From Candidatus Dependentiae bacterium (GTDB taxonomy: Bacteria; Babelota; Babeliae; Babelales; RVW-14): 64,000 nt of DNA. Shown here piece by piece: positions 35,422 to 45,241 of this stretch. The stretch lies in assembly GCA_018266175.1 (NCBI GenBank), contig JAFEAY010000021.1:124001-188000 (forward strand), written 5' to 3'. The notes beneath the pieces were generated by a model. The model was given only the letters and a program-made list of their open reading frames with translations. It was not told the DNA's origin and did no database searches. Each line of letters starts with the position of its first letter. The stretch's first letter is position 1. A program made the position numbers and the translations under genes.

Positions 35422-36741
35422 ATGAAAAACAAAATACTTTTTTACTCCGTTGTTGTTTCTTTTTTTAGCTTTTATAATTATGCCCATTCACTGCATGACA
35501 TAAATCTTATTGGCTATTTAAATAACTACGACAGCCTTGCACGACACACATCAAGTTTTATTAACACACTCCCTCAATCTTTAAAAATAAATATTTTTAA
35601 AACGAAGAGATGTTCAGGCAAAGGACTTCCAGAAAGACATCAGAAAATAATTGCTTCAGGTATTAATTTATTTAATAAGCAAGAGCTCAAGCTTCTCTTA
35701 GCAAAAGGCCTTCACCTGTCTGGCATATCGATATACACCGATAGTTGGTGGCATAGTAATGAATGGAATAACTATAAATCAGTACCAAATAACAGCATTA
35801 AATTCGCATATTGCGTCGTAGAATCGACAAAGGTTCCAAAAGATATCGTTGAAAAGTTTAATAAAAATTTTGATGCGGTTATTGTTGTTGATGAATGGTT
35901 TGTTGATGTTTGTAAAAACTCTGGCGTCACTATTCCAGTGTTTGCATTACCGCTTGCGTTGGACTCAGACCTAAACTCACTCCTATCAAGACCTTTAAAG
36001 AAAAAACGTAATAGCCCATTTACCTTTGGGTGCTCCGGATTATTTAGCCCACGAAAAAACCAAACACTCCTCATGAGAGCTTTTGATCAAGAATTTAGAG
36101 ATGATCAAGATGTTCATTTAATTATACATGGAAAAAGTGAGCGCTATTTCAAAAAAATTGAACAGCTCGCACGCCACTTGCGTCACCCTGGCATCAAACT
36201 TTTTAGAAAAAATCTACCACGAACAGAATACGAAAACTTTATTGCAAACTTAAGCTGCTATGCATTAATCTCAAAAGGTGAAGGTTTTTCGATAACGCCG
36301 CGAGAAGCTCTTGCCGCTGGAGTTCCTTGCATTCTTTCAAATAATACCGGACATAAAGTAATTTGTGATGCAAATGTTGTGTATTCTGTTGCATCAAATA
36401 TCCAAGAACCTACCTTTATTTTTGTAGGCAATAAACTTTCAAAAATGGATGGAATGCAGTTTAACTGCCATATCAGAGATGTGAGAAAAGCATTGCGAGA
36501 CGTTTACAATAATTATGAGAATTATCTTAAACGGGCACAAAGTGGGCGTGATTGGGCTAAAAAATATCTTGCCGAAAATCTAAAATGGAGATATCTCAAT
36601 CTTGTTAACCCTAAAAAAGTTATTCTAGGATCTCAAAATAAAATCACTGATGATTTTTTCATGACAAATTCAAAAGCTCTTTTCAGTAAATACCAAGAGC
36701 TATGCGGAAAAAATGCTCAGTATGAGATATTAATAAAATAA
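35422..36741 (+). CDS. Exported GT4-type glycosyltransferase, copy 1
   Basis: A 439-aa protein with a signal peptide (about residues 1-23) and a GT-B fold. The C-terminal domain has FGCSGLFSPRKNQTLL (203-217) and the donor-binding EX7E motif in KGEGFSITPRE (Glu287, Glu295) with GVPCILSNN after it, as in retaining GT4 enzymes. The N-terminal acceptor domain is unusual (HWW/DSWW motif at about 107-110). It lies 28 nt after the second sulfotransferase. Nucleotide sugars are not normally found outside the cytoplasm, so either the signal acts as a membrane anchor or the enzyme works in the host. Confidence 0.8.
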   Translation: MKNKILFYSVVVSFFSFYNYAHSLHDINLIGYLNNYDSLARHTSSFINTLPQSLKINIFKTKRCSGKGLPERHQKIIASGINLFNKQELKLLLAKGLHLSGISIYTDSWWHSNEWNNYKSVPNNSIKFAYCVVESTKVPKDIVEKFNKNFDAVIVVDEWFVDVCKNSGVTIPVFALPLALDSDLNSLLSRPLKKKRNSPFTFGCSGLFSPRKNQTLLMRAFDQEFRDDQDVHLIIHGKSERYFKKIEQLARHLRHPGIKLFRKNLPRTEYENFIANLSCYALISKGEGFSITPREALAAGVPCILSNNTGHKVICDANVVYSVASNIQEPTFIFVGNKLSKMDGMQFNCHIRDVRKALRDVYNNYENYLKRAQSGRDWAKKYLAENLKWRYLNLVNPKKVILGSQNKITDDFFMTNSKALFSKYQELCGKNAQYEILIK

Positions 36742-36787
36742 GAAAAATGATTTTTTCTGAAATTTCCTTAAACCATGAGTTTTGAAT

Positions 36788-38098
36788 ATGCAAAAATATC
36801 TTTTTGTTTCACTGCTTGCGTTACTTCCATTGAGTATTCCTAGCGCTTTATTATCGTATGATATAAATCTTATTGGTTTTCTTAACGACATTCAAAGCAT
36901 TTCTCGACACACATCCAGCTTCATAAGCTGTTTGCCTGATACTGATTCAATAAAGCTTTTTCAAACAAATAAATGCTCGCCTAAAGATCTGACTGCTGCT
37001 CAAAAAAAAATACTTCAACACAGTATTGATTTAAAAGATAAATTCAATCTATCACAGCTTATTAATAATGGACTTCGCCTTTCAGGCATAACCATATGTA
37101 CTGAACACTGGTGGAATAAGACCAATTGGAGGGCGTATAAAGCTATTCCTGATGATAGCATTATTAAGTACCATTATTGTGTCACTGAAAGAACTAAGCT
37201 TGCTTCAGAATGGATCGCCAAACTTAATAGTAACTTTGATGCTCTTATTGTTGCGGATGATTGGCTGATTGATATTTACAAAAGCTCAGGGGTAAAATTA
37301 CCAATATTTACATTACCATTGGCACTGGACTTACATTCACTCTTATCAAGACCAATTAAACGATCTGTTAAAAAGCATTTCACCTTTGGTTTTTCTGGAA
37401 TATTTTACCCAAGAAAAAATCAAAAACTTCTTATTAATGCGTTTCATGAAGAATTTAAAAATGAACCGAATGTTCAACTTGTGCTACAAGGACGACATAC
37501 TGGAGCTAGCTACATCAAAGAAATACAAGATCTTTTAAGCAGTCTAAACAACAAAAATATTACGATCATACAAAAGAAATTTTCTCGCCAAGAATATGAA
37601 AATTTCCTGGCAAAAATTGACTGCTATGTGCTTCTTTCAAAAGGCGAAGGCTTTTCAATAACCCCACGGGAGGCGCTTGCCTTGGGCACTCCATGCATTC
37701 TTTCAAATAATACTGCACACAAAGTTATTTGTGAGAGCGGTTGCGCATACCCTGTAGCTGCAAATATCATACGATCCTCGTTTTGCTATATAACAGGACA
37801 CTACCTTGGACATGACTTCAATTGCACAATAAAAGATGCACGTAAGGCTTTGCGGGAGGTTTATGAAAATTATAACCGCTATACAGAGCAAGCAAAGCAT
37901 GGACGCGCATGGGTTCAACAATATTTACCCGAAAATTTAAGTACAAAATATCTTAATTTAGTTAAACCAAAGAAGGTAATCCTTGGTAATGAAAACAAAA
38001 TTACCGAAAACTACCTCATGACTAATTCAAAGGTAATTTTCGGTAAATATCGTAAGCTCTGCGGATCAAGCGATACACTATTTGAGGTTGCAAAATAA
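36788..38098 (+). CDS. Exported GT4-type glycosyltransferase, copy 2
   Basis: A 436-aa tandem paralogue of the preceding gene, matching along its whole length: DINLIGFLND, RHTSSFIS, SGIFYPRKNQ, KGEGFSITPRE (Glu287, Glu295) and a shared C-terminus (KVILGNENKITE). It has its own signal peptide (residues 1-23, ending LLSYD). The ATG at 36788 is used; a TTG two codons upstream is possible. The ribosome site is weak. Its stop codon is 9 nt from the end of the convergent phosphatase gene. Confidence 0.8.
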   Translation: MQKYLFVSLLALLPLSIPSALLSYDINLIGFLNDIQSISRHTSSFISCLPDTDSIKLFQTNKCSPKDLTAAQKKILQHSIDLKDKFNLSQLINNGLRLSGITICTEHWWNKTNWRAYKAIPDDSIIKYHYCVTERTKLASEWIAKLNSNFDALIVADDWLIDIYKSSGVKLPIFTLPLALDLHSLLSRPIKRSVKKHFTFGFSGIFYPRKNQKLLINAFHEEFKNEPNVQLVLQGRHTGASYIKEIQDLLSSLNNKNITIIQKKFSRQEYENFLAKIDCYVLLSKGEGFSITPREALALGTPCILSNNTAHKVICESGCAYPVAANIIRSSFCYITGHYLGHDFNCTIKDARKALREVYENYNRYTEQAKHGRAWVQQYLPENLSTKYLNLVKPKKVILGNENKITENYLMTNSKVIFGKYRKLCGSSDTLFEVAK

Positions 38099-38107
38099 TT
38101 ACTCACT

Positions 38108-39532
38108 CTATTCTTTCACTAACCCCTGCTCGCAATTCCAGCTCTTACTCTGGCATGCATGCCACCAATGCGAATAGGACCATTCCTCAAAGTTGGGGGA
38201 AGCGGTTTTTATTACCACAAAAGAGTCAAATAAAAAATCACATGGAACATGCTGCTCTGTACTACAAAAGGTCGTTGAGGCTGTTGCACTAAAAAGTGTG
38301 TTTACAAGGCCACCCCACGAACGCACAAGCCCTTTGTTTTCAACAAGCTCCTGATAAAGCTTGCCATGATGTTGGTGCCCACGCATAACAGCATGCACAC
38401 CAACAGATCGATTTTTACAATCAAGGAGTGCTCTGGTTATATTTTTACCAAGCGTCCATGAGCGCGTCATGCGCAAAGCGTCTGGATCTTGGGCATACAC
38501 ATCAAAGTCATGCCACAGGAAGCCAAACTTTTTAAGCCACAAATCGGGGGACATATTTTTTTCATCAATCCAGCGCATGCCCTTTTTTAAAGCTTTGTTT
38601 TTTGTAAGAACAAAGTCTTGCTGTTGCCGTGTACCGAACTGGAGTGATTCAATTTTTTTTCCAAAAAAACTCTTGTATTTAAGTTCTTCAATTTTTTGAA
38701 ATTCAATTTTTTCAGATCCTAATAATAATTCAGATGGATCAAAGCCAACATCTGGACCGCCGTGACAACACAAAATAAAGTCTTGCTCTCCCTGATCATT
38801 CTTGCAACCAATGTAGTTTGCCATAGGGAGAAGGTTGAAAAATCGTTCGATAGCTGAGATATCGCATCCACTACCATATTTAACATGCGCTTCCTGCCCA
38901 AAGCCCCAAATACGATTAACTGCGACGTTTTCGTGATTACCTCGCACAATAAATACTCGCTCTGGATTTGCAATTTTCAGCTTCATCAAAAGATATAAAA
39001 CCTCCAAGCTGTAGGCACCTCGATCAACGTAATCACCAAGAAACGTGAGATAAAAATATGGATGATCTTGTGCAATAGAAAAGTCATCACACAAATAACC
39101 CAACGCGCATAAATGTTTGAGACAACGCACTAATGAATGAGCTGAGCCATGCAAGTCTCCCCATAATGCAATTTCGCTTGCTGGGGAAACAATTGTTTTT
39201 TGAACATAAGGAAGAAAGTAGTTACTGGCAGAGACATTCTGTTTAGATGGAGTCATACGCCTGTGTAGCCATTTTTGCTGGCTACACAGATTTTCTGTTA
39301 ATACTGGGATACATTTTTTTATTAGTGCCAAAAATTCTTGCTGAGAAAAAATAGGTCGTAATGATTTATGACGCTTAAAAGATACACGCTCTGGTTGCTG
39401 CATTAACACCTGTTCAAAATTTGACAGCATGCTCAAGTCATGAGCATAAACAACGGCACTTGATAGGAAAACGACTAACAAAAGAACTATCCATAAGAAT
39501 ACCTTTTGTTTATCAAAAATTCTGCTCAACAT
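38108..39532 (-). CDS. Exported PPP-family phosphatase (metallophosphoesterase)
   Basis: A 474-aa protein with a signal peptide (about residues 9-30, ending VYAHD). It carries the PPP-family metal-binding set in order: GDLHG (125-129), GDYVDRG (166-172), RGNHE (197-201), HGG (257-259) and RGHQ (384-387). This is the signature of eukaryote-type serine/threonine phosphatases and of bacterial ApaH/PrpA relatives. The 90-residue N-terminal extension and long C-terminal part are unusual. It starts inside the stop codon of the ATP-grasp-like gene (TAATG, 1-nt overlap), so the two are made together. The substrate is probably extracytoplasmic. Confidence 0.85.
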   Translation of the reverse strand: MLSRIFDKQKVFLWIVLLLVVFLSSAVVYAHDLSMLSNFEQVLMQQPERVSFKRHKSLRPIFSQQEFLALIKKCIPVLTENLCSQQKWLHRRMTPSKQNVSASNYFLPYVQKTIVSPASEIALWGDLHGSAHSLVRCLKHLCALGYLCDDFSIAQDHPYFYLTFLGDYVDRGAYSLEVLYLLMKLKIANPERVFIVRGNHENVAVNRIWGFGQEAHVKYGSGCDISAIERFFNLLPMANYIGCKNDQGEQDFILCCHGGPDVGFDPSELLLGSEKIEFQKIEELKYKSFFGKKIESLQFGTRQQQDFVLTKNKALKKGMRWIDEKNMSPDLWLKKFGFLWHDFDVYAQDPDALRMTRSWTLGKNITRALLDCKNRSVGVHAVMRGHQHHGKLYQELVENKGLVRSWGGLVNTLFSATASTTFCSTEQHVPCDFLFDSFVVIKTASPNFEEWSYSHWWHACQSKSWNCEQGLVKE

Positions 39533-40878
39533 TAAGCTCGCCCCCCCTTACTCACTCGAATCATCTTTGCATAAATCTTTGCAAATGCTGGAAGAGCAAT
39601 CGCTTTGACATTTGCAAAGTCATCCGCGCTCACCAAAATTCCGGTAAAGCCAGGTTGCTTCACAGAAATAGTTTTGTGTTTTTCAGTTAATGATCCATGA
39701 TCACTCAGTGATTTATGAGGAATCTTCCAGTAAGCTCCAAGAATATTCACATACACCTTACCTTGATCATGACGAGCAACCCAAACGATGCGCATTGAAG
39801 GGTCATAAACTTTACTTTTAATCGTTAGAGGTTTTGAAGGTTCATAGGCTTCAACCATAAATTCATCGTTGCGGTCCAAGTTCCAATATTCATATAATTT
39901 CGTCTTAATCGGCATAACGCCAAGATTTTTTCCCTTACCCGATGCTTTTGATTGATAACCGAGCAAAACTCTCTTGAGTTCTTTATCAAGATTATCGTTA
40001 TCGGTAATAATTATTCCATTACTTCTGCCTGAATTAACCGGCTTAATAACAAACATTTCTGATTCAAGATCTTTGCAAATTTTTTGGGCCAGACCTTGAG
40101 AGTAATTCTTTTTGTACACGCCCCATTTTGGTTTATATTGAGCAAGTTCTTTATCCGATAACAACTGAGCAAGTACTTTTTTATCAGCGGCATAAGTCCA
40201 TGAAGCTTCATCAAGTACTAAAAAATCCTGATGTTTTTTCTTAAACGTATTGAGCATACTTTGATGAACAGGTGAGCGATTATCATTATAAACGTAGATA
40301 ATAATTCCCTTATAAGATCCTAAATCACTGATAGAGCTGCTTTTTTTAGTCGCAGCAAGTTGATTAAAAAATCGATCTTTTTCAAGCGCTCGCAACGTCG
40401 AAGCATGACGTCCGCCCATGGCAATAAACTGAGTCCAAGCATATGATTTACCTAGGATAGATTCACCTTTAACATCAGCTTGATTAACCCGAGGCTTCAT
40501 GCCGACGAACCAAACAGGCAAGCCTAATTGAGGTAAAGAGTTCCAAAATAAATTCCAGTAAGGCTTAACCATTCGCTCAACTTTTCCATTGATCAAAATT
40601 TCACCGGGAGCTGTGCCTGAATTTTTTGCTTCTCCAAATTCGCAAATCTTAAGCGCGCCTTCTCGATACTTAACATCTGCAAACATGTAGGTGACATCTG
40701 CTCGTTTACCAATACAATCTTTACAATCAAGAACATACGTTTCATCTAAAAAAGATAAATACTTATGCTCAATGCCTTTAAGGGAAAGCGATGGCACACG
40801 CGATGATAATGAAAATAAACTGCTGAAAATCAAAAAGTAGGCGAATAAATTACTCGCAAAAAGAATTCTGCTCTTCAT
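39532..40878 (-). CDS. Exported protein resembling an ATP-grasp ligase
   Basis: A 448-aa protein with an N-terminal signal sequence (about residues 1-25). The C-terminal half shows an ATP-grasp pattern: FVIKPVNSGRSNGIII (lysine plus glycine-rich loop), EFMVEAYEPSKPL as the hinge strand, and YDPSMRIVWV. These recall glutathione-synthase or tubulin-tyrosine-ligase-like enzymes, which join an amino acid to a carboxylate; subclass is uncertain. The N-terminal region has a CKDC pair. An AAGGAG site precedes the ATG. It is coupled to the downstream phosphatase. An ATP-using enzyme with a signal peptide is odd. Confidence 0.6.
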   Translation of the reverse strand: MKSRILFASNLFAYFLIFSSLFSLSSRVPSLSLKGIEHKYLSFLDETYVLDCKDCIGKRADVTYMFADVKYREGALKICEFGEAKNSGTAPGEILINGKVERMVKPYWNLFWNSLPQLGLPVWFVGMKPRVNQADVKGESILGKSYAWTQFIAMGGRHASTLRALEKDRFFNQLAATKKSSSISDLGSYKGIIIYVYNDNRSPVHQSMLNTFKKKHQDFLVLDEASWTYAADKKVLAQLLSDKELAQYKPKWGVYKKNYSQGLAQKICKDLESEMFVIKPVNSGRSNGIIITDNDNLDKELKRVLLGYQSKASGKGKNLGVMPIKTKLYEYWNLDRNDEFMVEAYEPSKPLTIKSKVYDPSMRIVWVARHDQGKVYVNILGAYWKIPHKSLSDHGSLTEKHKTISVKQPGFTGILVSADDFANVKAIALPAFAKIYAKMIRVSKGGRA

Positions 40879-41013
40879 GAAAAATCTCCTTTTTTACAAA
40901 CCTCACATTACCCTTTTTATGGGAAAAGTTTTGATCATAAAAAAAGGAGAGTCAACAAGTGCTTGTAAAGCAAACAGTTTGAGCAGTTTATTCAAATCAG
41001 TTTACATGAAAAG

Positions 41014-42291
41014 TCATGCAATTTTTACAAATCGACGAATAAACATGCTCGCAATCCCAATAAACAAAATTGCTGCAAATGAGAATGAAACGCCGGAGTT
41101 AATAATCCGAAGGAGCGCCAGTGACAACACACATAATGAACTTGCAATACCTAACTGAGGAATCCATGCAGGCATAGAAGTAGCTTTAAACCATTTCACT
41201 GCGCTCAGAGCAGCAAGTGTTGTGAAAAAATATGAAACAACCTGAGCAAAAACAGTCATATTTTGTAAAGAAATTTGATCGGTTGTAATGGCAAGAAAAG
41301 CACATGAAATAGCTCCATGCGCCAATAAGCTTCCCCAGGGAACATTGTTTGCACTCACTCGAGTCAAAAATGATTTAAAAGGTAAGTGATTGTTATTTGC
41401 TAACGTAAAAAGATTCCAACAATTGCTCGTCAATATTCCAAAACAGGTTCCCAAGATCGCAACAAATACCATTGCTCCAAAACAAGATCCAAAAATTGGA
41501 TTCAACGGCATAGCAACCTCAAAAAGCTTATTCAAGGGTGAGTCGATTATTTGTAAAGATAGACCTAAAACTCCAAAAACCGCTAATTGAAAAAGCAGGC
41601 TTAATGTAGCGACAACGCCAAACGATGTAAGAATAACTCGCTTAATATTTCTCTTAGAATCTTGAATCAGATGACCAACAGCACAAATCATTTCAAATCC
41701 AAGAAAAGCAAAAACTGCTATTGGAAGCGAAAGAAAGACATTTCCAAGGTCAGTAAAAACAACCTGAAAATTGTTTCCATTAAAAAGTGTAAAGCCAACT
41801 GCAAAGGCTGCTAAAAGCGGAATTATGCGCATAGCAGTAAAAATATATTGCGAACGACCGCCAATAAAAACACCTGCTAAATTAAGCCCGATGAGTAAAA
41901 AAATAAGAGCAAAATCACACACCAAAATGGGAATGTTTGCCAAAGCTGGAATAGCACCTTGTAGAAATTGCATAAATTTATGCGCCATAAGTGCCGCGGA
42001 ACTTGTTTTGCCAACAAAATAACTCCAGCAGCTTAAAAAGCCAAAAACTGGTCCTAAATACGAACGACCAAAAACATATATCCCACCGGAAACTGGATGC
42101 AAACGAGCAAGTTCAGCGGTACAGTAAATAATTGGCAGTAAAACTATAGCTGCAAGAATATACCCCACAAAACCAAGTGGACCTGCAATAATGGTTAACG
42201 GTTTTGGATTGATAAAAAGCCCAGCACCAACCATTGAATTAAGACAAATAAGCGTGGCAATAAAAGGCCCTATCTTGTTTTTTGCATGCAT
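41014..42291 (-). CDS. APC-family amino-acid permease (third copy)
   Basis: A 425-aa polytopic membrane protein with the first-helix motif VGAGLF (21-26), the loop HPVSGGIYVFGRSYLG and about 12 hydrophobic segments. It resembles the two permeases at 1302-3886 in length and motifs. It is upstream of the ATP-grasp-like gene on the same strand, separated by 135 nt with no terminator visible, so they could share a transcript. Substrate unknown. Confidence 0.9.
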   Translation of the reverse strand: MHAKNKIGPFIATLICLNSMVGAGLFINPKPLTIIAGPLGFVGYILAAIVLLPIIYCTAELARLHPVSGGIYVFGRSYLGPVFGFLSCWSYFVGKTSSAALMAHKFMQFLQGAIPALANIPILVCDFALIFLLIGLNLAGVFIGGRSQYIFTAMRIIPLLAAFAVGFTLFNGNNFQVVFTDLGNVFLSLPIAVFAFLGFEMICAVGHLIQDSKRNIKRVILTSFGVVATLSLLFQLAVFGVLGLSLQIIDSPLNKLFEVAMPLNPIFGSCFGAMVFVAILGTCFGILTSNCWNLFTLANNNHLPFKSFLTRVSANNVPWGSLLAHGAISCAFLAITTDQISLQNMTVFAQVVSYFFTTLAALSAVKWFKATSMPAWIPQLGIASSLCVLSLALLRIINSGVSFSFAAILFIGIASMFIRRFVKIA

Positions 42292-42393
42292 ACCTGCAAG
42301 CCCTTTCTACAAAAAAAATTATATCTGTATGTGCTCGCGTAAGATCATCTATGTAAGATTATCAAAAACTCCACTTCTGGAAGAAAGAATATT

Positions 42394-42978
42394 CTATTGA
42401 CAAGAATTTCGATCATTTCTTCCAAAAAGTATCACGAGCGCCAGCAGTTTGCAAGCATCGCCAATGATAAATGGATAGAGCCCAGCCTTAAGCACATGAG
42501 CTGTTGGAACAAAGATCCAGAGCTGCGCGAGGCCACATCCAAAATAAATAATCGCACAACAAAAGAGTTTGGCCAGTAAGAGAGGCCGAGAATGTGAATT
42601 TACTGAGCGCATGAGACACAACAACATTGCAAGACCAAATCCGAAAGTATAACCTCCCGTTGGACCAAATAGGTAAGAAACCCCTGCACGCAAACCAAGA
42701 AAAACCGGAATTCCTGAAGCACCCTGCATCAAATACAATCCATATGCATACACAGCATGAATCCCTAAAAGGTGAGCCGCTACCAGTAATGGAAAGGGGT
42801 TAAGTACCAAGGGGACTAACGTAAAGGGAAGCGGAATAACCACCTGTGCACCAAGTGCGAAAATCCATGAAAGTGCAAAATATCCAGCAGTTCGGTGTGA
42901 AATAGAAGCCTGATCAAACCACTGTTTGATCGCGGCAGTATCGCAGATTGTAATCAAATTTTTAACACATGAAATCAT
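42394..42978 (-). CDS. bioY: Biotin transporter substrate-binding subunit BioY
   Basis: A 194-aa membrane protein with about six helices. The BioY signature GPTGGY (105-110), the early LGAQVVIPLPFTLVP segment and the late PFIIGDACKL are all present. BioY is the S-component of an ECF vitamin importer and sometimes works alone. No ECF ATPase or transmembrane partner is in the window. AAGGAG precedes the ATG. It suggests dependence on external biotin. It is divergent from hppA across a 201-nt gap. Confidence 0.9.
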   Translation of the reverse strand: MISCVKNLITICDTAAIKQWFDQASISHRTAGYFALSWIFALGAQVVIPLPFTLVPLVLNPFPLLVAAHLLGIHAVYAYGLYLMQGASGIPVFLGLRAGVSYLFGPTGGYTFGFGLAMLLCLMRSVNSHSRPLLLAKLFCCAIIYFGCGLAQLWIFVPTAHVLKAGLYPFIIGDACKLLALVILFGRNDRNSCQ

Positions 42979-43119
42979 TACTTTCTCCTTGAAATAGGCC
43001 TGAGGTTTATCCGGTCAATTGTGCGCCAGAGTAGCACAAGCAAAAACCTCATGCAAAAGGGCTACTCTTAACAGAGAGAGACAGGCTCTTCTTTACAAAT
43101 TTTCATTCACCTTTTAAAA

Positions 43120-43146
43120 TTGAACACGTAGTTTTTATGAGATAAT
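43120..43146 (+). promoter_or_regulatory. Candidate hppA promoter
   Basis: TTGAAC (43120-43125), a short 15-nt spacer and GATAAT (43141-43146), 34 nt before the hppA start. The rest of the gap to bioY shows nothing clear. Confidence 0.35.
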
Positions 43147-43179
43147 CAAGGCAAATGTTACTATTTAGGAGTTTTTTGT

Positions 43180-45168
43180 ATGGATGTGATTCATTACTTT
43201 CTTATTTTTTCTGGAATTTCAGCAATCGGCCTTGCGCTGACTGCCGCTATTTTTGCAAAAATATCTCAGTTCAAAAACACTGATGCAAGATCAGCTCATA
43301 TTGCACTGCTTATTCGCAATGGAGCAATGACTTTCTTACGCAAAGAATACTCTGTACTAGCAATTGTTATTATTGTTGCCGCAATTATTCTCACGCTGGC
43401 GTTTGACACAACATGCGCTCTTTCTTACACCTGCGGTGCTCTTTCTTCAATGCTTGCAGGATTTATTGGTATGAAGGCTGCAACCAGAGCTAACGAAGCA
43501 ACAACGATTGCTGCTCGTGACCAAGGTGAACGCGCTGCGTTTCTGACCGCATTACTTGGCGGTTCAGTCATGGGCTTTACCGTAGCAACCATGGGCCTCT
43601 TCTTCTTGGGTCTGTTATTTTATTTGTTTGCAACTTCTATTCACTTCAACTTTGTTCAAGTTCTGACCTGCTTTGGCTTGGGTGCAAGCTCTATCGCTTT
43701 GTTTGCACGTGTTGGTGGCGGTATTTTTACCAAAGCTGCTGACGTTGGTGCAGATTTGGTTGGAAAAATTGAAATGGATATTCCTGAAGACGACCCACGC
43801 AACCCTGCAGTTATTGCGGATAACGTTGGTGACTGCGTTGGTGACACGGCTGGCATGGGTGCTGATATCTATGAATCATATGTTGGTTCAGTTATCGGAG
43901 CTATCGCTTTATCAGTAAATTTATATCCAGGCAATATGGCCATGCTTGCACTTCCTATCGTGCTCTGTGGTCTTGGACTTGTCTCATCAATTCTTGGATT
44001 TTTCTCAATTTTCCTACTCAGATCTAGCTTAGGTGCAATGCTTCACAAGGGAACATATGTTGCTATTCTTTTCTTCATTTTAGGATCATACGGTTATCTT
44101 TCATGCGCAGGCATTAGCATGGACCTTTTTGGCTCCATCGTTCTTGGTGCACTTTCAGGCGTAATCATTGGCCTTGTCACTGATCATTACACAAGTGGCG
44201 CTCCAATTAAAAAGCTAGCAGAAGCTTCTAACTCTGGCGCAGGAACAAACTTAATTTATGGACTTGCAATTGGATTTGAATCTATTGTTATTCCTGTTTG
44301 CTCAATTGCTATTATTGTTTTTATTGCTCATAGCTTTTTCGGCGGCCTTTACGGCGTTGCATTGGCAGCAGTTTCTATGCTTGCAACCGTTGGTATCACC
44401 ATGACCGTTGATGCGTACGGCCCTATTGCAGATAACGCTGGTGGTATTTCTGAAATGTCCGGCTTTGGACCCGATGTACGTAAGATCACCGATAAGCTTG
44501 ATGCACTTGGTAACATGACCGCAGCTCTTGGTAAAGGTTTTGCAATTGGTTCTGCAGTATTTGCATCACTTGCAATTTTCACCGCATACTGCCTTGAAGC
44601 AAAAATTCCTCGCCTTGATTTGCTTGAACCACTCGTTATTACCGGCTTATTTATTGGTGGATCTCTTCCATTCTTGCTTTCATCATTCACCATGAAGGCT
44701 GTTGGTAAAGCTGCATGGAAAATGGTTATTGAGGTACGTCGTCAATTCAAAGAAATTGATGGACTTCTTGAAGGCAAAGCTGAACCTGATTATGAACGCT
44801 GCATCGGAATTAGTACTAACGCTGCACTGTATGAAATGATTTTGCCTGGCGTTGTGACTATTGGCGCTCCAATTCTTATTAAATTTGCATTTGGCGCAAA
44901 TGGCAACATGGTGCTTGGTGGATTCCTTGCAGGCGCTACACTGTGCGGCGTTGTTCTTGCATTGACCATGGCAAATGCTGGTGGTGCATGGGATAATGCT
45001 AAAAAGTATATCGAAGCGGGTAACTTTGGTGGTAAAGGCTCTGCTGCTCACAAAGCTGCAGTTGTTGGCGACACTGTTGGGGATCCATTCAAAGATACAT
45101 CTGGACCATCGCTTAATATTTTGATTAAGCTTATGTCGATCTTGGCATTGTTGCTTGCAACAATTTAA
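43180..45168 (+). CDS. hppA: K+-dependent membrane-bound ion-pumping pyrophosphatase
   Basis: A 662-aa protein with about 16 helices that couples pyrophosphate hydrolysis to H+ or Na+ export across the inner membrane. Catalytic motifs are intact: DVGADLVGK (188-196), DNVGDCVGD (214-222), [10 protein letters not shown] and the C-terminal [15 protein letters not shown]. The K+-dependence switch reads [10 protein letters not shown] (444-453), with Ala448 and Gly451 where K+-independent pumps have Lys and Thr. It is therefore the K+-dependent class; H+ versus Na+ cannot be decided by eye. AGGAG precedes the ATG and a strong terminator follows. Confidence 0.95.
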   Translation: MDVIHYFLIFSGISAIGLALTAAIFAKISQFKNTDARSAHIALLIRNGAMTFLRKEYSVLAIVIIVAAIILTLAFDTTCALSYTCGALSSMLAGFIGMKAATRANEATTIAARDQGERAAFLTALLGGSVMGFTVATMGLFFLGLLFYLFATSIHFNFVQVLTCFGLGASSIALFARVGGGIFTKAADVGADLVGKIEMDIPEDDPRNPAVIADNVGDCVGDTAGMGADIYESYVGSVIGAIALSVNLYPGNMAMLALPIVLCGLGLVSSILGFFSIFLLRSSLGAMLHKGTYVAILFFILGSYGYLSCAGISMDLFGSIVLGALSGVIIGLVTDHYTSGAPIKKLAEASNSGAGTNLIYGLAIGFESIVIPVCSIAIIVFIAHSFFGGLYGVALAAVSMLATVGITMTVDAYGPIADNAGGISEMSGFGPDVRKITDKLDALGNMTAALGKGFAIGSAVFASLAIFTAYCLEAKIPRLDLLEPLVITGLFIGGSLPFLLSSFTMKAVGKAAWKMVIEVRRQFKEIDGLLEGKAEPDYERCIGISTNAALYEMILPGVVTIGAPILIKFAFGANGNMVLGGFLAGATLCGVVLALTMANAGGAWDNAKKYIEAGNFGGKGSAAHKAAVVGDTVGDPFKDTSGPSLNILIKLMSILALLLATI

Positions 45169-45178
45169 GAAATCAAAT

Positions 45179-45212
45179 AAAAAAGGGCTCGCATTGTTAC
45201 GAGCCCTTTTTT
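45179..45212. terminator. Bidirectional rho-independent terminator
   Basis: Perfect 13-bp arms AAAAAAGGGCTCG (45179-45191) and CGAGCCCTTTTTT (45200-45212) between convergent genes. Confidence 0.92.
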
Positions 45213-45241
45213 ATTTGATAAATCATTTTTTTGTTTAAAAT

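Noticed and set aside
40877-41158. 93-aa plus-strand ORF starting opposite the ATP-grasp-like gene
   Set aside because: It mostly lies antisense to the permease end and has low-complexity composition; no ribosome site or family.
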